The position numbers and the translations under genes were made by a program. The notes under the pieces were generated by a model that did no database searches, was not told the DNA's origin, and was given only the letters and a program-made list of their open reading frames with translations. Shown piece after piece: positions 56,537-64,000 of a stretch of DNA of 64,000 nucleotides. This stretch comes from Azospirillum brasilense. Lineage in GTDB: Bacteria > Pseudomonadota > Alphaproteobacteria > Azospirillales > Azospirillaceae. The stretch covers positions 1,302,001 to 1,366,000 of the forward strand of contig NZ_CP012914.1 of the NCBI RefSeq assembly GCF_001315015.1, written 5' to 3'. How positions within the stretch are numbered: position 1 is the first letter of the stretch; each line of letters opens with the position of its first letter.

Positions 56537-57850
56537 ATGCGGCTGTCCACCTTCTTCCTGCCGACCCTCAAGGAGACTCCGACCGAGGCGCAGATCGTCT
56601 CGCACCGCCTGATGCTGCGGGCCGGGATGATCCGCCAGACCAGCGCCGGCATCTACGCCTGGCTGCCGCTGGGCCACCGGGTCCTGAAGAAGATCGAGCA
56701 GATCGTCCGCGAGGAGCAGGACGCCGCCGGCGCCCAGGAACTGCTGATGCCGACCATCCAGTCGGCGGAGCTGTGGAAGGAAAGCGGCCGCTACGACGAT
56801 TACGGCAAGGAGATGCTGCGCATCACCGACCGCCACGACCGTGAGATGCTGTTCGGTCCCACGAACGAGGAGATGATCACCGACATCTTCCGCGCCTTCG
56901 TGAAGAGCTACCGCCAGCTTCCGCTGAACCTCTACCACATCCAGTGGAAGTTCCGGGACGAGATCCGCCCCCGCTTCGGCGTGATGCGCGGGCGCGAGTT
57001 CCTGATGAAGGACGCCTACAGCTTCGACATCGACGCGGCCAGCGCCCGCCGCTCCTACCAGAAGATGTTCCTGGCCTATCTGCGCACCTTCGCCCGCATG
57101 GGGCTGAAGGCGATCCCGATGCGCGCCGACACCGGCCCGATCGGCGGCGACCTCAGCCACGAGTTCATCATCCTGGCCGAGACCGGCGAGAGCGGCGTCT
57201 TCTGCCACAAGGATTGGCTGACCCTGGACGTGCTGCAGAACGCCCCGGGATTCGACGAGGACTTGCAGCCCTTCTTCGACACCTACACCTCGATCTATGC
57301 GGCTACCGACGAGAAGCACGAGCCCGGCAACTGCCCGGTCGCGGAGTCGGACCTGGTGTCGGCCCGCGGCATCGAGGTCGGCCACATCTTCAATTTCGGC
57401 ACCAAATACTCGAAGCCGATGAACGCCGTCGTCGCCGGTCCGGGCGGCGATCCGGTTCCGGTGGAGATGGGCTCCTACGGCATCGGCGTGTCGCGCCTGA
57501 TGGGCGCGATCATCGAGGCCAGCCACGACGACAACGGCATCATCTGGCCGGACGCCGTGGCGCCCTTCAACGTCGGCCTCGTCAACCTCAAGGTCGGCGA
57601 CGCCGAGACCGACCGCGTCTGCCAGGAACTGTACTACAAGCTCCGCGCCAACGGGATGGACGTGCTGTATGACGACCGCGACGAGCGTCCGGGCGTGAAG
57701 TTCGCCGACATGGACCTGATCGGCCTGCCGTGGCAGCTCGTCGTCGGGCCGCGCGGCCTGAAGAACGGCGTGGTCGAGCTGAAGCGCCGGGCCACCGGCG
57801 AGAAGCAGGAGCTGTCGGTGGAGAGCGCGCTGGAGAAGCTCTCGGCGTAA
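56537..57850 (+). CDS. proS: prolyl-tRNA synthetase, short form
   Basis: ProRS charges tRNA-Pro. The 437-residue protein is a class II synthetase with motif 1 region ([20 protein letters not shown]), motif 2 ([13 protein letters not shown] and [18 protein letters not shown] text) and motif 3 ([10 protein letters not shown]), then the anticodon-binding domain. It is about 130 residues shorter than E. coli ProRS because the editing insertion is absent, which is the usual alphaproteobacterial and mitochondrial form. It precedes lolC and lolD, a conserved order. A REP-like repeat separates it from lolC. Confidence 0.96.
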   Translation: MRLSTFFLPTLKETPTEAQIVSHRLMLRAGMIRQTSAGIYAWLPLGHRVLKKIEQIVREEQDAAGAQELLMPTIQSAELWKESGRYDDYGKEMLRITDRHDREMLFGPTNEEMITDIFRAFVKSYRQLPLNLYHIQWKFRDEIRPRFGVMRGREFLMKDAYSFDIDAASARRSYQKMFLAYLRTFARMGLKAIPMRADTGPIGGDLSHEFIILAETGESGVFCHKDWLTLDVLQNAPGFDEDLQPFFDTYTSIYAATDEKHEPGNCPVAESDLVSARGIEVGHIFNFGTKYSKPMNAVVAGPGGDPVPVEMGSYGIGVSRLMGAIIEASHDDNGIIWPDAVAPFNVGLVNLKVGDAETDRVCQELYYKLRANGMDVLYDDRDERPGVKFADMDLIGLPWQLVVGPRGLKNGVVELKRRATGEKQELSVESALEKLSA

Positions 57851-57906
57851 CACCGTGGGGCGGGGGAGCGGGCGCTGTAATCAAAGTTCCGCGCTTTGCC
57901 ATTTAG

Positions 57907-58023
57907 CCCTCTCCCCTCTGGGGAGAGGGTGGCCCGGAGGGCCGGTGAGGGGGTTGCGCGTCGCGGTACGTTCGGCAAAAGCGCAACCCCCTCACCCTAA
58001 CCCTCTCCCCAGGGGGGAGAGGG
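57907..58023. repeat. REP-like intergenic inverted repeat
   Basis: The left arm (57907-57959) and right arm (57981-58023) are inverted copies: each has CCCTCTCCCC-n-CTGGGGAGAGGG and GTGAGGGGGTTGCGC on one strand. The left arm holds an extra hairpin, GGCCCGGAGGGCC, which the right lacks. Sequences of this kind are scattered between genes in many GC-rich proteobacteria. As RNA it would form a large hairpin in the proS-lolC gap (57851-58183), which holds nothing else obvious. Confidence 0.8.
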
Positions 58024-58183
58024 AATTTAGGAAGGGGAGCGGGCGCCTTGGAAGGTCGCTGGAAGGTCGCCCTTTTCCTGCCACGGTTAAGCACTTATGT
58101 TGCGGGGCGGCGGACTGGTTGCGGTCCGCCGCCTTTGCTTTTGCCGGACCTCCGTCGCCGGCCTTTCGCTCATCGGGAGCCGC

Positions 58184-59431
58184 ATGATCTTCTCCGCCTT
58201 CGAACGCATGGTCGCGATGCGCTATCTGCGGGCGCGCCGCCAGGAAGGGTTCATTTCGGTCATCGCGGGATTCTCGCTGCTGGGCATCGCGCTCGGCGTG
58301 GCGACGCTGATCATCGTGATGTCGGTGATGAACGGCTTTCGGGCGGAGCTTTTGGGCCGCGTGCTCGGCCTGAACGGCCATCTCAACGTCTACAGCAGCC
58401 GCGGCGGGCCGCTGCCCGACTACGACCCGCTGGTGCAGCGCCTCCAGGGCGTGCCGGGCGTGATCGGGGTGACGCCGACGGTCGAGGGGCAGGCGCTGGT
58501 GTCGGTGCGCGGCGTCGCGTCCGGTGCGGTGGTGCGCGGCGTGCGGCCGGAGGATTTCCGGGTGCGGCCGACCCTGTCCCGCAACATCGTGCGCGGCACC
58601 GCTGACGCCTTTGGCGACGACAACATCGCCATCGGCATCCGCATGGCGCAGCGGCTGGGACTGGCGGTCGGCGACCAGCTCACTCTGATCGCGCCGCAAG
58701 GCAACGTCACCGCCTTCGGCACGGTGCCGCGGATGCGCAGCTTCACCATCGGCGCGGTGTTCGACGTCGGCATGTTCGAATACGACAACAGCTTCATCTT
58801 CCTGCCCTTGCCGGAGGCCCAGACCTTCTTCCGCACCGGTGAGGCGGTGACCTCGCTGGAGGTCTTCGTCAGCGACCCGACCCGGATACGGGAGGCGCGC
58901 GACGCCATCCAGTCGGCGGTGGCCGGGGTGGGGCGCGTGGTCGACTGGCAGCAGTCGAACGCCAGCTTCTTCACGGCGCTCCAGGTCGAGCGCAACGTGA
59001 TGTTCCTGATCCTGTCGCTGATCATCACGGTGGCCGCCTTCAACATCATCTCCAGCCTGATCATGCTGGTGAAGGACAAGGGACGGGACATCGCCATCCT
59101 GCGCACCATGGGCGCTACCCGCGGCATGATCATGCGCATCTTCTTCCTGTCCGGCGCCTCGGTGGGGGTGGCGGGGACGCTGCTGGGCGTGGCCCTGGGT
59201 GTCTCCTTCGCGCTGAACATCGAGACGATCCGCCAGGGCATCCAGGCGCTGACCGGCACCAACCTGTTCAACGCCGAGATCTATTTCCTGTCGCAACTGC
59301 CGGCGAAGATCGACTGGTCGGAGGTGGTCCAGGTCACGTTGATGGCGCTGGGCCTGTCCTTCGCTGCGACCGTCTACCCGTCCTGGCGGGCGGCGCGTCT
59401 CGATCCGGTGGAGGCCCTGCGCTATGAGTGA
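58184..59431 (+). CDS. lolC: lipoprotein-releasing ABC transporter permease
   Basis: This is the membrane subunit of the LolCDE-type complex that frees lipoproteins from the inner membrane. The 415-residue protein has an N-terminal helix ([30 protein letters not shown]), a large periplasmic domain, and three C-terminal helices, with the coupling segment [16 protein letters not shown]. In alphaproteobacteria one such permease may act as both LolC and LolE. The ATG at 58184 has a GGGAG upstream. The stop overlaps the lolD start by eight bases. Confidence 0.94.
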   Translation: MIFSAFERMVAMRYLRARRQEGFISVIAGFSLLGIALGVATLIIVMSVMNGFRAELLGRVLGLNGHLNVYSSRGGPLPDYDPLVQRLQGVPGVIGVTPTVEGQALVSVRGVASGAVVRGVRPEDFRVRPTLSRNIVRGTADAFGDDNIAIGIRMAQRLGLAVGDQLTLIAPQGNVTAFGTVPRMRSFTIGAVFDVGMFEYDNSFIFLPLPEAQTFFRTGEAVTSLEVFVSDPTRIREARDAIQSAVAGVGRVVDWQQSNASFFTALQVERNVMFLILSLIITVAAFNIISSLIMLVKDKGRDIAILRTMGATRGMIMRIFFLSGASVGVAGTLLGVALGVSFALNIETIRQGIQALTGTNLFNAEIYFLSQLPAKIDWSEVVQVTLMALGLSFAATVYPSWRAARLDPVEALRYE

Positions 59432-60113
59432 GCCGATGCTGGAACTGTCGGGGATCGTCCGCACCTTCGAGCAGGCGGGGACGGAGCTTCAGGTGCTGCG
59501 CGGAGCGGAGCTGACCGTCCATGCGGGTGAGTTGGTCGCCCTGGTCGGCCCGTCGGGCGCCGGCAAATCGACCCTGCTGCACATCGCCGGCCTGCTCGAG
59601 CGGCCGACCGCCGGCACCGTGCGCATCGCCGGCACCGACGTCTCCGCCCTGGACGACGGGAAGCGAACGGAGGTGCGCCGCCGCTCGGTTGGCTTCGTCT
59701 ACCAGTTCCACCACCTGCTGCCGGAATTCTCCGCGCTGGAGAACATCGTGTTGCCGCAGATGATCAACGGCGTGCCGAAGCGCACCGCCCGCGAGCGGGC
59801 TCTGGAGCTGCTGCGCATGGTCGGGCTGGAGCCGCGCGCCGGCCACCGCCCGGCCCGCCTGTCCGGCGGCGAGCAGCAGCGGGTCGCCATCGCCCGCGCG
59901 CTGGCCAACGGGCCGGGCCTGCTGATCGCCGACGAGCCGACGGGCAACCTCGACCCGCACACGGCGGAGGGGGTCTTCGCCATGCTGACCTCCATCGTCC
60001 GGCAGGCCCGTGTCGGCGCGCTGATCGCCACCCACAATCTGGAACTGGCGAACCGCATGGACCGGGTGTTCGAGATGAGCGACGGCCTTCTCGTGGAGCA
60101 CGCCAGGGTTTGA
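59424..60113 (+). CDS. lolD: lipoprotein-releasing ABC transporter ATP-binding protein
   Basis: LolD powers lipoprotein release. The 229-residue ATPase has the Walker [11 protein letters not shown], the Q-loop region [12 protein letters not shown], which is the LolD hallmark, the signature [15 protein letters not shown], the Walker [13 protein letters not shown] and the switch histidine in ATHNLEL. It begins inside the lolC end; an ATG at 59436 is a second possibility. Confidence 0.96.
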   Translation: MSEPMLELSGIVRTFEQAGTELQVLRGAELTVHAGELVALVGPSGAGKSTLLHIAGLLERPTAGTVRIAGTDVSALDDGKRTEVRRRSVGFVYQFHHLLPEFSALENIVLPQMINGVPKRTARERALELLRMVGLEPRAGHRPARLSGGEQQRVAIARALANGPGLLIADEPTGNLDPHTAEGVFAMLTSIVRQARVGALIATHNLELANRMDRVFEMSDGLLVEHARV

Positions 60114-60239
60114 CCGGTGGCGCGGCGTAGGCGGGGAATCGGCCAAACCGCGTAAGAGTGGCATCGCCGTTCGGCGGATTGGTGATCGGTGCGTCCTGGG
60201 GCAGACTTCGCGCAACCCAACAAGGAGGGACCGGAGTCC

Positions 60240-61097
60240 ATGGATCAGAAGATCATCGATCTGTACGACGAGTATACCCACCGGCCGCTGCCGCGCCGCG
60301 TTTTCCTGGAGCGGCTGGCGGTGCTGGCGGGCAGCGCGGCGGCCATTCCGGCGATCCTCTCGCAGATCGAGCCGAACTACGCCTTGGCCGCCGAGGTCCC
60401 GGAGGACGACAGCCGAATCGCCACGGAACGCGTCAGCTTCCAGGGCGCCACCGGCGACGTCCAGGCCTACCGGGCCCGCCCGAAGCTGGCCGAGCAGGCG
60501 CCGTCGGTGGTGGTGATCCACGAGAACCGCGGCTTGAACCCTTACATCGAGGACGTGACGCGGCGGTTGGCGGTGGCCGGCTTTGTCGCCATGGCCCCGG
60601 ATCTGCTGTCCCCGCTCGGCGGCACCCCGCAGGATCCCGACCGTGCCCGCGAGATGATCGGCCAGCTTGACCCCGACAAGACGGTGAACAACCTGATCGC
60701 GTCGATGAGCGACCTGATGGCCTATCGCTACTCCAACGCCAAGGTGGGGGCCATCGGCTTTTGCTGGGGCGGCGGCATGACAAACCGGCTGGCCATCAAG
60801 GCGCCGGACCTCAAAGCCGGCGTCGTCTTCTACGGCCCAGCGCCCGACCCGGCGTTGGTCACCACGATCAAGTCGCCGCTCCAGCTCCACTACGCCGGGC
60901 TGGATAAGAACGTGAACGCCAAGATTCCGGCCTACGAGGAGGCCCTGAAGAAGGGCGGCAAGTCCTACGAACTCTTCATGTACGAGAACGTGAACCACGC
61001 CTTCCACAACGACACGTCGGCGGAGCGCTACAACAAGGAAGCGGCGGACCTCGCCTGGGGCCGGTCCGTGGAGTTCCTGAAGAAGAACCTGACCTGA
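60240..61097 (+). CDS. dienelactone hydrolase family protein, probably exported
   Basis: The 285-residue alpha/beta hydrolase has a catalytic cysteine in GAIGFCWGGGM, and a histidine in NVNHAFHND, as in dienelactone hydrolases, with a likely aspartate between. The N-terminus reads RPLPRRVFLERLAVLAGSAAAIPAI, with a double arginine followed by a hydrophobic stretch, so it looks like a Tat export signal. The ATG at 60240 is preceded by AAGGAGG; longer readings lack support. It sits between lolD and an EamA gene in a place not usual for the lol-dnaE group. Confidence 0.9.
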   Translation: MDQKIIDLYDEYTHRPLPRRVFLERLAVLAGSAAAIPAILSQIEPNYALAAEVPEDDSRIATERVSFQGATGDVQAYRARPKLAEQAPSVVVIHENRGLNPYIEDVTRRLAVAGFVAMAPDLLSPLGGTPQDPDRAREMIGQLDPDKTVNNLIASMSDLMAYRYSNAKVGAIGFCWGGGMTNRLAIKAPDLKAGVVFYGPAPDPALVTTIKSPLQLHYAGLDKNVNAKIPAYEEALKKGGKSYELFMYENVNHAFHNDTSAERYNKEAADLAWGRSVEFLKKNLT

Positions 61098-61112
61098 CCG
61101 GTCAGCACCGAG

Positions 61113-62000
61113 TCAGGGCCGGTGGGTGGCGGGCCGTGCGGAGGGCAGCTTCAGCACGGCCACCGCCAGCCCGGCCAGCACCAGAAGCGCGCCGGCCATC
61201 TTCAGCGGCGTGAAGCTCTCCCCCAGGAACAGCGCGCTGGAGCTCATGCCGAAGACCGGCACCAGCAACGAGAAGGGCGCCACCAGGCTCGCCGGGTAAT
61301 GGCGCAGCAGGAAGCCCCAGGCGGCGAAGCCGAACAGCGTCGCCCCGAAGGCGATGTAGGCCACCGCCCCGACGCCCAGCGGTGTCAGATGGGTCAGGGC
61401 TTGCCAAGCCCGGTCCGGCCCCTCCATCCCCAGCGACAGCAGCAGCAACGGGATCGGCGGCACCACGCTGACCCACAGCATCATGCGGAACAGGTCCGGC
61501 GCCCTGGCCTGCTTCATCAGCAGGTTCGCCACGCCCCAGGTGGCCGCGGCGGCGATGACCAGCCCCAGCCCGAGCAGCGATTCGCCGGCCGGCATCTCAA
61601 GAGCGATCAGGCCGATCCCGGCGAAGGCCACCGCCATGCCCAGGACCTGCTTCGGCCCGGGCCGTTCGCCGAGCACCGCCGCGGCGAACAGGGCGGTGAA
61701 GAAGGCCTGCGACTGCAGCACCAGCGACGACAGCCCCGCCGGCATGCCGATGTCCATCCCGACGAACAGCAGCGAGAATTTCACCACCCCCAGCACCATC
61801 CCGATGCTGAGGATGAAGCGCCAGGGCACCGGCGGACCGCCGCGGACGCCCAGAACGACAAGCGGCAGCGCCGCCAGCGCGAAGCGCAGGGCGCAGAACA
61901 GGATCGGCGGGAAATCCTCGAGGCCGACCTTGATGGCGACGAAGTTGAAGCCCCAGATTGCCGCGACGGCAAGGGCCAGAGCGATGTGGGCGGTGCGCAT
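61113..62000 (-). CDS. EamA/DMT family transporter
   Basis: The 295-residue protein has ten hydrophobic helices in two halves, each an EamA repeat: the first starts IALALAVAAIWGFNFVAIKVGL, the second near residue 140 with LGLVIAAAATWGVANLLMKQ. This is the drug/metabolite transporter fold, inner-membrane exporters of amino acids or other small metabolites; substrate unknown. The ATG at 62000 gives the normal start. It converges on the dienelactone hydrolase gene with a 15-bp gap. Confidence 0.92.
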   Translation of the reverse strand: MRTAHIALALAVAAIWGFNFVAIKVGLEDFPPILFCALRFALAALPLVVLGVRGGPPVPWRFILSIGMVLGVVKFSLLFVGMDIGMPAGLSSLVLQSQAFFTALFAAAVLGERPGPKQVLGMAVAFAGIGLIALEMPAGESLLGLGLVIAAAATWGVANLLMKQARAPDLFRMMLWVSVVPPIPLLLLSLGMEGPDRAWQALTHLTPLGVGAVAYIAFGATLFGFAAWGFLLRHYPASLVAPFSLLVPVFGMSSSALFLGESFTPLKMAGALLVLAGLAVAVLKLPSARPATHRP

Positions 62001-62081
62001 AGGGCCGAGGCTAGACCCGCAGGGCGCGGCGGTCAATGCGGCGCAACAGCACGCAAGGAGGGTGTGACCGCTCCTCTTACT

Positions 62082-62684
62082 TTACTTATCCGTGTGAAGG
62101 ATGCGGCACTCGTCCAGCGCGGCCAGCGCCCAGGAGGAGCCGCCGAGATTGACGTCGCCGATCTCCGTCCCGTCGCCGTCCCGTTGCAGCGTCACCGCGC
62201 GCGACCGCATGAAGGGTTCGAACAGGTCCTCGTACTTGGGCAGCTCGACCGGGACGACCACGCCGCCGTCGGGCAGGGGGCTGGCCTCCAGCGCCATGGT
62301 TTCCCCGTCGGGGAAGATGGCGGTCAGGCGGCTTTCCGTGTCCTTGTCGGCCTGGGCGTGCTGGTCGGCGTTGACCAGCATCGCCGCCCCCTTCGCCGTC
62401 GCCCGGAAGGAGAGGGGGGAGGAGTCGTCGGTCCGCGTGGCGTAGCAATAGGCCGAACCGGTCTTGGTCGCCGGATGCGCCCGCACGACCCAGCCCTTGT
62501 TCTGCGCGACGATGCGCCCCGGTGCGTCGGACAGTGGGGAGGCGGGCGTAACGGTCGGCGGCGGCCGGTGGGTCTGCTCCGCGGACGGTGCGGGGGCGCC
62601 GGTGGTCTGGCAAGCCGTGAGGAGCGTGGCCGCCAGCACCGCCAGAACGGCGCTGGAGCGGATGCAGCGCATGGAACGGGTCAT
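62082..62684 (-). CDS. lipoprotein of unknown function
   Basis: The 200-residue product begins with a lipoprotein signal, ending in LAATLLTACQ, with the acylated cysteine in the lipobox LTAC. A proline/threonine-rich linker follows, then a globular part with paired short beta strands (TGSAYCYATRTDD, GETMALEASPLPDGG). I do not recognise the family; it resembles proteins annotated as invasion-associated-locus-B-like in overall plan, but no motif proves this. The ATG at 62684 is taken; an inner ATG at 62672 is possible. It is divergent from dnaE. Confidence 0.82.
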   Translation of the reverse strand: MTRSMRCIRSSAVLAVLAATLLTACQTTGAPAPSAEQTHRPPPTVTPASPLSDAPGRIVAQNKGWVVRAHPATKTGSAYCYATRTDDSSPLSFRATAKGAAMLVNADQHAQADKDTESRLTAIFPDGETMALEASPLPDGGVVVPVELPKYEDLFEPFMRSRAVTLQRDGDGTEIGDVNLGGSSWALAALDECRILHTDK

Positions 62685-62876
62685 TCTCGGATCGTGGCTC
62701 TGCCTCTTTCGATAGCACGAACACGCATGATCGGGGAATCTTCCCTTACCTTCGACAGGGTTGGCGCATCGCCGCATGGCCGGGCCCGCGCTTGGTCCCT
62801 TGCAGTGCGGGACGGGATGCGCGACGACTAGGGGGAGACGTCCCCCCTTTCGCTGGAACCGGTGCCCATCTCCGCC

Positions 62877-64000
62877 ATGCCCCACGCCGACTTCATCCAC
62901 CTGCGCGTCCACTCCGCCTATTCCCTGTCCGAGGGCGCCATCAAGGTGAAGGAGCTGGTCAAGCTCTGCCAGAAGAAGGAGATGCCGGCGGTCGCCGTAA
63001 CCGACACCGGCAACCTGTTCGGCGCGCTGGAGTTCGCGCTGGCCGCCGCGGATTCGGGCGTGCAGCCGATCATCGGTACGGTCCTTGGCATCACCCGAGT
63101 CGGCCCCGCCAACGGCAAGCCGGGCCTGCCGGGCAAGGCGGCGTCAGTCCCCGACCAGCTCGTCCTGCTCTGCCAGAGCGACGAAGGCTACCGGAACCTG
63201 ATGAAGCTGGTCTCCAAGGCCTTCCTGGAATCGGACCCGATGGCCGGGCCGCAGATTCCGCTGGACGCGCTGGAGGGCCATTCCGCCGGGCTGATCGCGC
63301 TGACCGGCGGTCCCGCCGGCTCGGTCGGACGGCTGCTGGGCGAGGGGCAGAAGGATCTGGCGCTCGACGTGCTGGAGCGGCTGAAGCGGCTGTTCCCCGG
63401 CCGGCTCTACGTCGAGCTTCAGCGCCACCGCGACCATTTCGCGGTGATCGAAGACGCCATCGAGCCGGCGCTGATCGAACTCGCCTACGCCCACGACCTG
63501 CCGCTGGTCGCCACCAACGACTGCTATTTCGCAACCGAGGACATGTACGAGGCGCACGACGCGCTGCTCTGCATCGCCGAGGGTGCCTACATCAGCCAGA
63601 CCGAGCGCCGCCGCCTCACCCCCGACCACCGCTTCAAGTCGGCCGAGGAGATGCGGGACCTGTTCAAGGACCTGCCGGAGGCGGTGGACAACACGGTCGC
63701 CATCGCCAGGCGCTGCTCCTTCCTGCTGAGGCCGATTAAGCCCATCCTGCCGCCCTTCCCCTGCGAGGGCGGCCGCGACGAGGGGGAGGAACTGCGCGCC
63801 CAGTCCCGCGAGGGGCTGGAGATGCGGCTGAACAGCGTCGTCTACACCCCGGACATGACGCCGGAGCAGCGCGAAGAGACCCGCAAGACCTATTTCGAGC
63901 GGCTGGAGTTCGAGCTGGACGTCATCGTGTCGATGAAGTTCCCCGGCTACTTCCTGATCGTGTCGGACTTCATCAAGTGGGCCAAGTCGCACGACATCCC
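62877..64000 (+). CDS. dnaE: DNA polymerase III alpha subunit, 5' part
   Basis: The replicative polymerase subunit starts here and is cut by the window end after 374 codons. The start region FIHLRVHSAYSLSEGAIK is the PHP domain typical of DnaE, followed by DTGNLFGALEFA, TNDCYFATEDMYEAHDALLC and, near the end, FPGYFLIVSDFIKWAK that leads into the polymerase core. The ATG at 62877 is used; an in-frame GTG at 62862 would add five residues. It lies after the proS-lolC-lolD block, as in other alphaproteobacteria. Confidence 0.95.
   Translation, partial: MPHADFIHLRVHSAYSLSEGAIKVKELVKLCQKKEMPAVAVTDTGNLFGALEFALAAADSGVQPIIGTVLGITRVGPANGKPGLPGKAASVPDQLVLLCQSDEGYRNLMKLVSKAFLESDPMAGPQIPLDALEGHSAGLIALTGGPAGSVGRLLGEGQKDLALDVLERLKRLFPGRLYVELQRHRDHFAVIEDAIEPALIELAYAHDLPLVATNDCYFATEDMYEAHDALLCIAEGAYISQTERRRLTPDHRFKSAEEMRDLFKDLPEAVDNTVAIARRCSFLLRPIKPILPPFPCEGGRDEGEELRAQSREGLEMRLNSVVYTPDMTPEQREETRKTYFERLEFELDVIVSMKFPGYFLIVSDFIKWAKSHDI

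Overview
The window is a GC-rich chromosomal segment of an alphaproteobacterium, most probably Azospirillum or a close relative in the Rhodospirillales. Pointers are the glnB-glnA order with tandem promoters ahead of glnB, the tRNA-Leu-tig-clpP-clpX-lon-hup block, a complete 14-subunit nuoA-N operon with separate nuoC and nuoD, the birA-coaX-rnj-epimerase-DUF1467 tail, and a short prolyl-tRNA synthetase next to lolC-lolD and dnaE. It is almost entirely core chromosome: no transposase, integrase, prophage or CRISPR array was seen. The assignment to a genus is inference from gene content and order.

Layout. 1-2.7 kb: the end of a PRPP-synthetase-like phosphoribosyltransferase, a beta-CASP RNA nuclease and a small unknown protein. 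2.8-5.6 kb: a membrane CHASE-PAS-GGDEF-EAL protein. 5.6-9.8 kb: a short-chain dehydrogenase, divergent egtB-egtD (ergothioneine) and a hemerythrin. 9.9-13.4 kb: folP, glmM, thiD. 13.4-20.4 kb: a MocR-type GntR/aminotransferase regulator, small membrane proteins, a Bax-inhibitor-1 homologue, a DUF2254 protein, and a DUF1127-GNAT-PhzF-MaoC run whose promoter shares two sequence boxes with the regulator's own promoter. 20.5-24.6 kb: an Hsp70-like ATPase converging on glnB-glnA, then two identical tRNA-His genes. 24.7-27.8 kb: nnrD/nnrE fusion and malonyl-CoA decarboxylase. 28.0-35.3 kb: tRNA-Leu, tig, clpP, clpX, lon, hup, tRNA-Val, tRNA-Asp. 35.6-50.1 kb: nuoA-N, followed without a gap by birA, coaX, rnj, mce and a DUF1467 gene to 54.1 kb. 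54.1-62.7 kb: tag, two unknown proteins, proS, a REP-like inverted repeat, lolC, lolD, a dienelactone hydrolase, an EamA exporter and a lipoprotein. 62.9-64.0 kb: the start of dnaE, cut by the window end.

How the genes work together. Trigger factor, ClpXP, Lon and HU form the classic protein quality-control block. The nuo genes build complex I, and their 3' neighbours are linked by start/stop overlaps into biotinylation, CoA synthesis, RNA decay and methylmalonyl-CoA epimerisation. GlnB and GlnA are the nitrogen sensor and its target enzyme. EgtB/EgtD make ergothioneine.

Points most worth a second look: the two shared boxes linking the MocR regulator to the DUF1127-GNAT-PhzF genes; a 17-histidine segment at the N-terminus of NuoL; the pairing of a beta-CASP nuclease with a PRPP-synthetase-like protein; a candidate small RNA in front of the terminator at 54.9 kb; and a perfect 15-bp hairpin between lon and hup. 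All statements on families come from motif recognition by eye; no database search was run.
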